Of a stretch of 64,000 nucleotides of DNA, positions 51,798-60,700 are shown piece after piece. The notes beneath the pieces were generated by a model. It saw only the letters and a list, made by a program, of their open reading frames with translations. It did no database searches and was not told where the DNA came from. Origin of the DNA: a candidate division KSB1 bacterium (GTDB lineage Bacteria; Zhuqueibacterota; Zhuqueibacteria; Zhuqueibacterales; Zhuqueibacteraceae); NCBI GenBank assembly GCA_034506255.1, contig JAPDPX010000007.1, positions 186,001 to 250,000 on the forward strand, read 5' to 3'. Positions within the stretch are counted from its first letter, which is position 1; every line of letters begins with the position of its first letter. The position numbers and the translations under genes are program-made.

Positions 51798-52685
51798 ATG
51801 GCACGGGGCAGAGACTGGCTGTTGGGAGTGTTATTGTTGGCGGCGGCGGGAATCTTTCTGTTCTTCGTCGCCTCGCTTTTTATCTCCGGCTCCGGCCAGG
51901 AGGACGGCTTCGCGTTGTCGGGCGGCAAACGTGTCGGGTTGATCGAGATCAAAGGCGTCATTTTGGAATCCGAAACCACGATCAGGAATCTCGAACGTTT
52001 CGCCGACCGCAAGGATATCGCGGCGATTGTCCTGCGCATTGACAGCCCGGGCGGGGGAGTGGCCGCCAGCCAGGAGATTTATGAATCGGTGCGGCGCGTG
52101 CGCGAGCGTGGCAAATTCGTGGTGGCTTCCATGGCCTCGGTGGCGGCCTCAGGCGGCTACTACATTGCCTGCGGCGCGGACACCATCATGGCCAACCCCG
52201 GCACCACCACCGGCAGCATCGGCGTCATCGCAGAAATGATCAATGCCACCGGACTGCTGGAGAGGATCGGGGTGCGCTTCGAAATCATCAAAAGCGGGAA
52301 GTACAAGGACAGCGGCTCGCCCTTCCGGCCGATGACGGAGGAGGATCGCCGTCAACTGCAGGAATATGTCAACGACGCATATGAGCAATTCGTGGAGGTG
52401 GTCGCACGCGAGCGCAACCTCCCCAAGGCCGAGGTGCTGAAATTTGCCGACGGCCGCATTTTCACCGGCCAGCAGGCACACGCGCACAAGCTCATCGATG
52501 TTTTGGGAACTTACGAGGATGCAGTAAAACTCGCCGGCGAACGCGGCGGCATCACGGGCAAGGCGCGGGTGGTGAGGCCACCACAGCGCAAGACCACGAT
52601 CTGGGACCTGCTCTTTGGCGATATCGAGCAGCATCTCCTCCGCCTGCAGACTTTGCCGGTCCTGCGCTATCAAATGATACTTTGA
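51798..52685 (+). CDS. sppA: Signal peptide peptidase SppA
   Basis: 295 residues, the short (67K-half) form. The N-terminus has one membrane segment (about 8-30). The serine-lysine dyad is visible: the nucleophile Ser in VAASGGYYIACGAD near 117, and the Lys in KSGKYKDSGSPFR near 166. The oxyanion/substrate region RIDSPGGGVAAS is near 78-90. It degrades remnant signal peptides in the membrane. No strong ribosome-binding site precedes the ATG, so the start is the least certain part. FmdB-type zinc ribbon and bS22-like genes follow within 300 bases, so all three could be one transcript from the promoter at 51601. Confidence 0.93.
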   Translation: MARGRDWLLGVLLLAAAGIFLFFVASLFISGSGQEDGFALSGGKRVGLIEIKGVILESETTIRNLERFADRKDIAAIVLRIDSPGGGVAASQEIYESVRRVRERGKFVVASMASVAASGGYYIACGADTIMANPGTTTGSIGVIAEMINATGLLERIGVRFEIIKSGKYKDSGSPFRPMTEEDRRQLQEYVNDAYEQFVEVVARERNLPKAEVLKFADGRIFTGQQAHAHKLIDVLGTYEDAVKLAGERGGITGKARVVRPPQRKTTIWDLLFGDIEQHLLRLQTLPVLRYQMIL

Positions 52686-52692
52686 GGTGAAC

Positions 52693-52923
52693 ATGCCAAT
52701 CTACGAATACCGCTGCCAGAACTGTGAAACGCGCTTCGAACAGCTCATTCGCGACGGTGAGGCGCTGATTCTGCGCTGCCCGCATTGCGGCGCGCAGGAG
52801 GTCAACCGGCTGCTTTCGGTGTTTGCGACGGGTGCCAGCACGGGGGCTGCGGGGGCCACGGCGGCCCCGGCGGATCTCCCCTCCGGCGGCCATTGTTGCG
52901 GCGGCACCTGCGGCTGCCATTGA
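52693..52923 (+). CDS. FmdB-type zinc-ribbon protein
   Basis: 76 residues from ATG 52693, 7 bases after sppA. The N-terminal 40 residues are the FmdB/CxxC_CxxC_SSSS zinc ribbon: PIYEYRCQNCETRFEQ, then LRCPHCGA, giving two CxxC pairs for one Zn2+. A flexible Ala/Gly/Ser linker follows, and then a second Cys-rich tail (HCCGGTCGCH) that could hold another metal. These small proteins are widespread; a regulatory role was proposed for FmdB in methylotrophs, but the general function is not known. Confidence 0.9.
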   Translation: MPIYEYRCQNCETRFEQLIRDGEALILRCPHCGAQEVNRLLSVFATGASTGAAGATAAPADLPSGGHCCGGTCGCH

Positions 52924-52972
52924 ATGTCACAAACTGCATCATCCATTCCACGCGCAAAGGAGGTGAAGCCAT

Positions 52973-53068
52973 TTGCCCAGCGGCAAGAAGCGCAAACGGC
53001 ACAAAATTGCTACTCACAAACGCAAGAAACGTTTGCGGAAAAACCGGCACAAGAAGAAAATCCGTTAA
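52973..53068 (+). CDS. Small basic ribosomal protein, bS22-like (AURKAIP1/COX24 domain)
   Basis: 31 residues, with 19 Lys/Arg. It begins MPSGKKRKRHKIATHKRKKR and continues LRKNRHKKKIR, the pattern of AURKAIP1/COX24-domain proteins, which are homologues of mitochondrial mS38 and bacterial bS22 bound to the small subunit. It was read directly from the sequence and is shorter than usual gene-calling limits. The start is TTG 52973, the only possible start in frame since TGA lies three codons upstream. A perfect Shine-Dalgarno AAAGGAGGTGA (52956-52966) precedes it at normal spacing. The stop is TAA. It lies 49 bases after the FmdB-type gene and before a strong hairpin (53075-53134). Confidence 0.88.
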   Translation: MPSGKKRKRHKIATHKRKKRLRKNRHKKKIR

Positions 53069-53074
53069 CCGCAG

Positions 53075-53134
53075 CGGGCGTCCTGCCGGGCGGTACAGCA
53101 ACCTTCGTGCAGGCGGTGCCAGGCGGGACGCCCG
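53075..53134 (+). terminator. Long-stem hairpin after the bS22-like gene
   Basis: CGGGCGTCCTGCC (53075-53087) pairs with GGCGGGACGCCCG (53122-53134), 13 pairs with one T-G wobble, followed by TTTGTCTTG. The 34-base loop is large and the T-tract short, so it may end transcription weakly or act as a processing structure. It separates the sppA group from the histidine kinase gene. Confidence 0.45.
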
Positions 53135-53167
53135 TTTGTCTTGCAGTACAATCCCTGTGAACCTTCC

Positions 53168-55411
53168 ATGGCTGGCAGCCCTGCACGCACCATTTTGCTG
53201 ATCGATGATGATGCCGCGATGCATGAGCTCACGCGGGCGCATCTCGAAAAATCAGGCTATACGCTGCTTTCGGCCTACGACGCGGCCACCGGCCTGCAAA
53301 TGCTCGTGCAACAGCGCCCCGATTTGGTGCTGCTCGATTTCCTGATGCCGGCGATGGACGGTGCCAGCGCCTTCAACGAACTGATCAGCAACCCCGCCTA
53401 TCGCACGGTGCAGGACACGCCGGTGATCATGCTCACCGCACGCGGCGGCGACGAGGTGATGAAGACCACCCTGCTCGAACGCGGGGTAAGCGCCTACCTG
53501 CAAAAGCCCTTCGGCCTGCGCGAGCTCACCAACGTCATCGAAAACGTTTTCATCATTCACGACATTCGCCGGCGCAACGAGCAACTGCGTGCGGAAGTCG
53601 AAAGCACGCGCGATCATCTCGAACTGGTGATGCGCACGGCACCCATCGGCATTTTTTCCACCGACGAAAACGGCTGCCTCCAGCACATCAATCACGTGCT
53701 GGCGCACCTGCTGGGTTTCGACAGCCCCAACGAGCTGCGCCAGTGTTCCGCTACCGACGACCCGCGGCTGCGCGACACTTTCCTGCGCACCGCCGTGGCA
53801 CGTGTGCTCACCGGCAGGAAAGCGTGGAAAATCCGCTATTTTCACCATCGCAAACACTCCGAACGGCGCCGGGTCTTGAACATTCACTGCGTGCCGGTAA
53901 AAAAAACCACGGACGAGCTCGAAGGCGTGGTGGGAATCGTCGAGGACGTGACGGAAACCCTCAAGCGCGATGAGCAACTGCAGATGCTCTCCACCATCGG
54001 TCTGGCGCTGCAAAGCCTGCTTGATCTCGACGACCTGCTGCATCTCATTCTCACCAGTGCCACCGCCGGCCAGGCCCTCGGCTTCACCCGCGCCATGATC
54101 TTTTTGACCGATCCCTCCGGCCAGCATTTGGCGGGCAAGATGGGAGTGGGGCCCTTCGATGCCAGGGAAGCCGAGGAGATTTGGAAGACCTTTGAACGCG
54201 AGCATCTCTCGCTCGAAGATTTCCTGGAAAAATACGGCAAACACCGGCCAGCCATCCCTTCCCGCCTGGATTTGATCGTGCGCGAGCAGATTCTGCCGCT
54301 CGGCATTCACGACTCGGATTTCGTCCGCGAGATTCTGCGCAAACACACCTATCGCGGGCTGCCCGGTCGCAGCGATCACCCCAGTTGCCGCAAGGTCTTC
54401 CGCGCCCTGCAGCTCGAGGATTTTGTCGCCGTGCCGCTGATTGCCAAAGACCGCCTCAAGGGCGTGATGCTGGCCGACAACCGCTTCCGCTCGCAGCCCA
54501 TAGAAGCCGACTTGATCGCGCTGCTCGAGTTGTTTGCCAGCCAGGCGGCGCAGGCCATCGAAAAGGCCGATGCCTATCGCCGGCTGGAGCTGGAAAAGCG
54601 CAAGCTGGAGCATGCCTACGAGCAGCTGCAGGCCACCCATGACCGCCTGGTGCATGCCGAGCGTCTGGCAGCCATTGGCAACATGGCCGCCCATGTCGCG
54701 CATGAGATTCGCAACCCGCTGGTCACCATCGGCGGTTTTGCACGCTCCCTGAACCGGCAATTGCAGGACCATGAGCCGGCCCGCCAGATCACCACCGTCA
54801 TCATGGAAGAAGTCATCCGGCTGGAGAAGATTCTGGCCAATGTCCTGGATTTTTCCAAGCTGCCCAAACCTTCCCTGCAACTGGCCGATCTCAATCATCT
54901 CATCGAAGAAGTCTGCAGCCTGCTGCGCGATGAGGCGCGCGAGCGGCAGGTGGAAATCCGGCGCAACCTGGCACCCGGCCTGCCCAAGATGTGGATCGAT
55001 CCCATTCAAATCAATCAACTGCTCGTCAACCTGTTCCGCAACGGCATTCAGGCCATGAAGGGCGGCGGCATGCTGGAGGTGCGCACGCTGTTGTGGTCCA
55101 AACGCTTCGCCCGCATCACGGTGCGCGACACCGGCAGCGGCATTCCTCCGGAGATCATCGAGGACATCTTCAAGCCCTTCTTCACCACCAAGACCTACGG
55201 CACCGGCCTCGGTCTGGCCATTTGCCGGCAAATCGTCAATGATCATGGCGGTGAAATCGCGGTGCAGTCGGCGCCCGGCAGCGGCACGATCTTTACCGTC
55301 GACCTGCCGCTGGAGAAGCGCTCGCCGGCGGAAAAATTCGATGCCGGTTTCGACGTGGAACCGCCCGCTCGCCCTGTTCCCGATGCCCAGCCGCGAGACC
55401 CCGCCTCATGA
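53168..55411 (+). CDS. Hybrid sensor histidine kinase: REC-PAS-GAF-HisKA-HATPase
   Basis: 747 residues, soluble. The start is ATG 53168, with no strong ribosome-binding site. Domains: N-terminal receiver (about 5-125) with TILLIDDD, the phospho-Asp in LVLLDFLMP near 57, and a Lys in YLQKPFG. PAS follows (about 145-260, IGIFSTDENGCLQHIN). A GAF-type sensor comes next (about 280-475, with a long Cys-containing insert). A short coiled linker precedes HisKA (about 495-560) with H-box VAHEIRNPLVTIGG. HATPase_c (about 605-720) has DPIQINQLLVNLFRNGIQA, DTGSGIP and GTGLGLAICRQIV. The N-terminal receiver implies it is a middle relay that takes phosphate or input from another kinase. No response regulator is adjacent. 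The stop overlaps xseA by four bases. Confidence 0.92.
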   Translation: MAGSPARTILLIDDDAAMHELTRAHLEKSGYTLLSAYDAATGLQMLVQQRPDLVLLDFLMPAMDGASAFNELISNPAYRTVQDTPVIMLTARGGDEVMKTTLLERGVSAYLQKPFGLRELTNVIENVFIIHDIRRRNEQLRAEVESTRDHLELVMRTAPIGIFSTDENGCLQHINHVLAHLLGFDSPNELRQCSATDDPRLRDTFLRTAVARVLTGRKAWKIRYFHHRKHSERRRVLNIHCVPVKKTTDELEGVVGIVEDVTETLKRDEQLQMLSTIGLALQSLLDLDDLLHLILTSATAGQALGFTRAMIFLTDPSGQHLAGKMGVGPFDAREAEEIWKTFEREHLSLEDFLEKYGKHRPAIPSRLDLIVREQILPLGIHDSDFVREILRKHTYRGLPGRSDHPSCRKVFRALQLEDFVAVPLIAKDRLKGVMLADNRFRSQPIEADLIALLELFASQAAQAIEKADAYRRLELEKRKLEHAYEQLQATHDRLVHAERLAAIGNMAAHVAHEIRNPLVTIGGFARSLNRQLQDHEPARQITTVIMEEVIRLEKILANVLDFSKLPKPSLQLADLNHLIEEVCSLLRDEARERQVEIRRNLAPGLPKMWIDPIQINQLLVNLFRNGIQAMKGGGMLEVRTLLWSKRFARITVRDTGSGIPPEIIEDIFKPFFTTKTYGTGLGLAICRQIVNDHGGEIAVQSAPGSGTIFTVDLPLEKRSPAEKFDAGFDVEPPARPVPDAQPRDPAS

Positions 55412-56637
55412 ATATCGCTGTTTTCGACGACTCTGCCGCCGACCACGTGTTGACGGTTTCCGCGCTCACCGCGGTCATCAAAACCCTGCTGGAGGACGGC
55501 CTGCCGCCCGTCTGGTTGAGCGGGGAAATTTCCAATTTCAAACATCACACCTCCGGGCATTTTTATTTTTCCCTGAAGGACAGCGCGGCACAGATTCCAT
55601 GCGTGATGTGGGCGGGTCGCAATCGCCACCTGCGCTTCCTGCCGCGCGACGGCATGCAGGTCGTCGTGCAGGGCAAGGTCACCGTCTACGAAAAGCGCGG
55701 CTATTATCAACTCGAGGTCTGGACCATGCAGCCGGCGGGTGAGGGCGCGCTGCAGCTCGCCTTCGAACGCCTCAAGCTGCGCTTGCAGAGCGAGGGCTTG
55801 TTCGATGAGGCACACAAGGTCAGGCTGCCCGCGTTTCCGCAGCGCGTGGGCCTGGTGACCTCCCCCACCGGCGCGGCGCTGCGCGATTTGGTGAGTGTGT
55901 TGCGCCGGCGCTGGCCGCCGATCGAGATTATTCTGCGGCCGGTGCGGGTGCAGGGCGAGGGCGCGGCGGAAGACATTGCCCGGGCCCTGCAGGAGTTCAA
56001 TGCCTATGGCGGTGTCGATGTGATCATCGTGGGCCGCGGCGGCGGCTCCCTGGAGGATCTCTGGCCCTTCAACGAGGAGATAGTCGCACGCGCCATTTAT
56101 GCCAGCGAGCTGCCGGTGGTCTCGGCGGTCGGCCATGAGATTGATTTCAGCATCAGCGATTTTGTGGCGGATTTGCGCGCCCCCACCCCCTCGGCGGCCG
56201 CGGAGTTGGTGGTGCCTGACGCCGCCGAGGTCCGCCGCCATCTCCGGCAGCAATTGCAACGCGGCCATCTTGCCCTGCAACGCCTGTTGCAAAGGCAGCG
56301 CGAGCGCCTGCGCAGCATCGCTGCCAGCTATGGCCTGCGCCGTCCGGTTGATCTCATCCACCAGCGCAGCCAGGCGCTGGACGAGACGCATCGCCAGATG
56401 CTGCGCAGCTTCGAACGGCTGCTGGAGCGGCACCGGCGTGAGCTGGAAACCACCCACCAGCGTCTGCAGGCCCTGAGCCACGAAAACATACTCCAGCGCG
56501 GTTTTGCACTGGTGTACCGCGAGGAGGACGGTGCGCTTGTGCGGCAGGCCGGACAATTGCAGCCTGCCGAAGCCGTCCGCATTCAGTTTGCCCGCGGCCG
56601 CGCCCAGGCCCAAATCCGCACCGTCTCACCGGATTAA
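55408..56637 (+). CDS. xseA: Exodeoxyribonuclease VII large subunit
   Basis: 409 residues, ATG start overlapping the kinase stop. Exonuclease VII degrades single-stranded DNA into oligonucleotides together with the small subunit XseB. The N-terminal OB-fold (about 10-105: VWLSGEISNFKHHTSGHFYF, then FSLKDSAAQIPCVMWAGR) is followed by the catalytic domain with RVGLVTSPTGAALRDLV, DVIIVGRGGGSLEDLWPFNEE and SAVGHEIDFSISDFVADLRAPTPS. The C-terminal part is long coiled helices ending in a small beta domain (ALVYREEDGALV). No xseB gene follows; the next gene is a lipoprotein, so the partner is elsewhere or diverged. Confidence 0.95.
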   Translation: MNIAVFDDSAADHVLTVSALTAVIKTLLEDGLPPVWLSGEISNFKHHTSGHFYFSLKDSAAQIPCVMWAGRNRHLRFLPRDGMQVVVQGKVTVYEKRGYYQLEVWTMQPAGEGALQLAFERLKLRLQSEGLFDEAHKVRLPAFPQRVGLVTSPTGAALRDLVSVLRRRWPPIEIILRPVRVQGEGAAEDIARALQEFNAYGGVDVIIVGRGGGSLEDLWPFNEEIVARAIYASELPVVSAVGHEIDFSISDFVADLRAPTPSAAAELVVPDAAEVRRHLRQQLQRGHLALQRLLQRQRERLRSIAASYGLRRPVDLIHQRSQALDETHRQMLRSFERLLERHRRELETTHQRLQALSHENILQRGFALVYREEDGALVRQAGQLQPAEAVRIQFARGRAQAQIRTVSPD

Positions 56638-56788
56638 CCACCTGTTCCTTGCCACGGCAAACCGCAACCGGCCGGGCTTGCCGGTACTTTCCCGATCAGA
56701 AACGTAATTTTGCAAAGTGGACACCGGCGCCGCCCGGTTTCTCCACCTTGTTATCATTCGTGAACACCAACACGAAAGGCACCTCCTC

Positions 56789-57226
56789 ATGCGGTACATC
56801 TTTCCCCTGCTCGCCGCGCTTTGCTTGTGGGGATGTGGCGGCGCACGCCAGATGGCAACACTGCCGGAGTTGCAGCAGTGGGTGGGCACCTGGCAGGGCA
56901 AGGGCATCCGCGAAAATCGCATGGATCCCGTGCGTGACTGGACACTCACGCTGGAAATCCGCAACAACCGCCTGACCGGCCACCTGCAGGATCAGGGCGG
57001 CGAAATGGGAAAACAGAATCTCAAGAAGGTTCGTCTGCAAGACGGCGTGCTCACCTTTCAGCTCAATTTCGAATCGACGCGCGGACTGCAGGTGACCTAC
57101 AGCCATGAAGCGCGTTTACGCGGCGACAAGATTCTCAGTGTTTTTCACGGCCGGGAGGGCGGGCGCCCGTTTCAAGGCAAATGGGAGGCGGTGAAAATCG
57201 CAGAAGGCAACACCGTAGCCAACTGA
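56789..57226 (+). CDS. Small lipoprotein of unknown function
   Basis: 145 residues from ATG 56789. The signal peptide ends with LCLWGC, a good lipobox, so the Cys at about 16 is probably lipidated. The mature part looks like a single beta-barrel: WVGTWQGKGIRENRMDPVRD, LTLEIRNNRLTGHLQDQGGE, LTFQLNFESTRGLQVTYSHE and a final FQGKWEAVK. That alternation resembles small lipocalin-like or 'secreted lipid-binding' domains, but no family can be named. The weak AAAGG sits about 11 bases upstream. The spacing from xseA is 151 bases, so it probably has its own promoter, which was not found by eye. Confidence 0.72.
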   Translation: MRYIFPLLAALCLWGCGGARQMATLPELQQWVGTWQGKGIRENRMDPVRDWTLTLEIRNNRLTGHLQDQGGEMGKQNLKKVRLQDGVLTFQLNFESTRGLQVTYSHEARLRGDKILSVFHGREGGRPFQGKWEAVKIAEGNTVAN

Positions 57227-57705
57227 CCGGACTTCTGCCGGTCGGGGTCACGCCAAATCTGGCACACCACGCCGCGCTTCATACCTGAATTTTGCACCTT
57301 CTTTTTGCCACCTTTCGCCTTGCAGGCGGCTGCCCATCAATCGGGAGCCTGCGATTGCAATCGCAGGCGGTGAGGGCAACACCACCCATGCAAAATTCAG
57401 GTCATGACTGCCGGTTGTGTTTGCACCATTCTCCCCCGGGCCCACACGGCCGCGTGACAGCGGCGGTCCGTGGCACAGGCTGCCAGCCCGCATACCAACA
57501 AGCGGTCGGTGCTGCATTTTCGTCCCATAGGCTGGCCAAGCCAGGCCTGGCAATTCCTCCCCCATCTGATTGTGTCACCTCCCCTTTTGGCTGTTTTCTC
57601 ACATGTGTCATCTCTCTGGATGAATGCTGGCACTGGCCTGACAGGGACGCCTGCCAGTCGCAAGATCAGATCATTTCTGTTCTCTGTAATTCCTGGAGTC
57701 GTCTG
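57227..57705. other. Intergenic region upstream of the first phytase-like gene
   Basis: The left part holds the inverted-repeat element 57283-57402. The remainder is G/C-rich with several in-frame but poorly supported extensions of the following gene. GGAG at 57693-57696 serves the ATG at 57706. No RNA gene or clear promoter is seen. Confidence 0.45.
57283..57402. repeat. 120-base inverted-repeat element, ends ACCTGAATTTTGCA / TGCAAAATTCAGGT
   Basis: The 14-base ends (57283-57296 and 57389-57402) are perfect complements and are flanked on both sides by CAT. The interior contains another self-complementary stretch (GCGATTGCAATCGC near 57350). Small size, inverted ends and possible 3-base target duplication recall a miniature element. 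A second copy of the ends is at 32930-33113. Confidence 0.6.
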
Positions 57706-60700
57706 ATGAAAGGGAAAGGCTCTCGTGGCGCAACCCGGTTCGTCATGCCAGTGGTGCTGGCTGCCGGCCTGGTGTTGGGTGCCACCGTCACGGTGCCACT
57801 CTTTTATGAAACCACCATCGTCGCCGGCCATGGCCGGGTCGATTCCATTGCAATGTGGGTTGCGCCCAATCCCGAACAAAGTATTCTCTACATCACGGAC
57901 AAGACCAAAAACTGTCTGGAAAAACACGATCCTGTTCGCAACAAATTCCTCGGCTATTTGGGCAGCACGGGCAGCGGTCCCGGGCAACTGCGCTATCCCA
58001 ACGGCGTAGACGTCGGTTACAACGTGCCGACCGGCAGCGGTGAGCGCGATTTGCTCATCGTGGCGGATCGTGACAACAACCGTTTGGCGATTTGGTCGGT
58101 GCCGGATGAAACCTACATGGGCAGCGTCAGTCACCCCGACATGATCGAGCCTTACGGCGTCGCGACCTATTGGGACGAGGATCAATTTCAGGTTTTCGCG
58201 ACCGACAACGGCGGCCCGACCGACGACGTGTTCGTGTTCAATATTGTGCCACAGGGCCAGGGGGTGCAGGGGGTGCTGCAGCGCAAAATTGCCACCCAAA
58301 CCATTTTGGAGTCGCTCACTATCGATCAATATCACCGCCGCATTTTGTTGTGCGATGAAGCGCGCTCCGAGGTGATGGTGCTCGATCTCGCCGGCAATTT
58401 GCTGCAGCGTTTTGGTCTCGGCCACTTCGTCAGAGAGCCGGAGGGCATCCAGATTTACGACACCGGCAACGGCACGGGCTACATTGTCGTCTCCGATCAA
58501 ATCGCCAGCCCGACGGAGTATGAAGTTTTCGACCGGCAGACCTTTGCCTGTCTGGGCAATTTTAGTGGTTCGACGCGCGACACCGACGGCATCGAGATCG
58601 TGCAAACGGCGCTCTCCAATCTGCCCAATGGCTCGCTCTTCGCACAAAACACCGACCGCAATGCCCATTGCTACGACTGGGGCGCCATCGCCAGCGCCCT
58701 GGGCTTGCAGACGGCATTTGTCGATTACCACCACCGGCCGGCAGCCAGATTGACCTTGCAAATGCCCAATGGCGGTGAGGCGCTGCAAGTGGATTCCACC
58801 TACACCATCACCTGGACGGCGGAAAATGCTCATCTCGCCGACACCGTGCGGATCGAATATTCGCAAGACGGCGGTGCGACCTGGCAGGTGCTGGCGGCGC
58901 AGACGGCAAACGATGGTGAATTCACCTGGCAGGTCAGGGTGGCACCCACTTCCACCGCATGCCTGCGCATTGCAGATGCCCGCGACGGTCGGCCCAGCGA
59001 CATGAGTGATTCGACTTTTAAAATCATCGGGCCGCCGGCACAAATCAAGATCACCGGCGGCAGTTGCCAGAGCGGCCGGCCGAGCACGAACCTGCCCGCT
59101 GCGCTGGAGGTCAAGGTCACAGACAGCAACGGCAATGCGGTGAGCGGTGCCCTCGTCACCTTTGAGATTACCGCTGGCAACGGCAGTTTGTCGACCACGG
59201 GGCCGGTGCGCACGGCGCTCAATGGCCGCGCCCAGACGCTGCTCACGCTCGGCCCGCATCATGGGGCCAACCGCGTGACAGCGAGCGTCACCACGCTGGA
59301 TACCATTGTCACTTTCGAAGCCCAGGCGGATGTGGAGGAATTCGCCAACAACATTGCCCGGGACAAAGCCGCGCAGGCTTCCCGCACCGCCGGCAACAAC
59401 GTTCCGGGCCGGGCTGTTGATGGCAATGATTGCAGCTTTTGGGCCAGTGGTGCGCTCGGCAACGGCAGCCAAACCGCGTGGCTGTTGGTGGATTTGGCCG
59501 CATCATTTGCGGTCGACCGTGCGGCCATCAAGTGGGATGGCAGTTTCTTTGCGCGCAAATACGAGGTGCAACTCTCCAGCGACAGTGTGAACTGGACGAC
59601 GGTGTACACGCAGGTGGCCGGCACGGGCGGAACCGAACGTTTCGTTTTCCCGGCGGCGACGGCGCGCTATGTCCGTGTCTACATGACAGAGGCGAAAAAG
59701 AACATCTATCGCATTGCCGAGCTGGAGATTGCGCAGTCCGCGGCCGGCGACTCCATCCTTCTCCAATCCCCGAACGGTGGTGAAGCCTGGCAGGTGGATT
59801 CGAGTTATGCGATCACCTGGGATGCCAGCCGGATCAATCCCGGCAGTTTGGTGCGGGTGGAATACTCTGCGGACGCCGGCGCAAGCTGGCAGGTGCTCGC
59901 CGCCAACGCGCCCAACACCGGTAGCTATCTCTGGCAGGTGAATACCGCACCGACTTCCACGGCACTGATCCGCATCGCTGACGCCGGCGACCGCTATCCC
60001 ATTGACACCGGCGATTCCACCTTCAAAATCATCGGACCGCCGGCGCAGATGAAAGTCACCGGCGGCGATTGCCAAAGCGGCCGGCCGGGGACGACGCTGC
60101 CTGCTGCACTGACAGTCAAAGTTACCGACCGCAATGGCAATGCGGTGCCGGGGGCCGCCGTAACCTTTACAGTGAGCAGTGGCGCCGGCACGCTCAGCCC
60201 CGCCCAGCCGGTGCGCAGCGGCTTGAATGGTCGTGCGGCGTCAAGCCTCACGCTCGGCCCGGAGCCCGGCGTCACCAAAGTGCAGGCCCGGGTGGCCGGA
60301 CTGGATACCGTGCTGCTTTTCACCGCGCGGGCCGACAGCCAGGCCTTTGCCGTGAATGCCGCCTGTGGCAAAACTGCGACCGCTTCGAGCACAAACGGCG
60401 GCAATTCCGCGGCGCGTGCAGTCGACGGCAGTGAGTGCAGCTACTGGGCAAGTGGTCCGCTCACCACGGTTTCGACCACGCAATGGCTCATGGTCGATCT
60501 GCAATCGGCGCAAGTGCTCACAGACGTGGCGATCAAGTGGGACGGCAACTTCTTTGCGACGGCCTATGAAATCCAACTTTCCATGGACCAACTGGGCTGG
60601 CAGACGGTTTTTGCGGAGCAGGCCGGCACCGGCGGGACCGTGCGTCTGGAACTGCCGCCGATCACCGCACAATATGTGCGTGTCTACATGACGGGCAATC

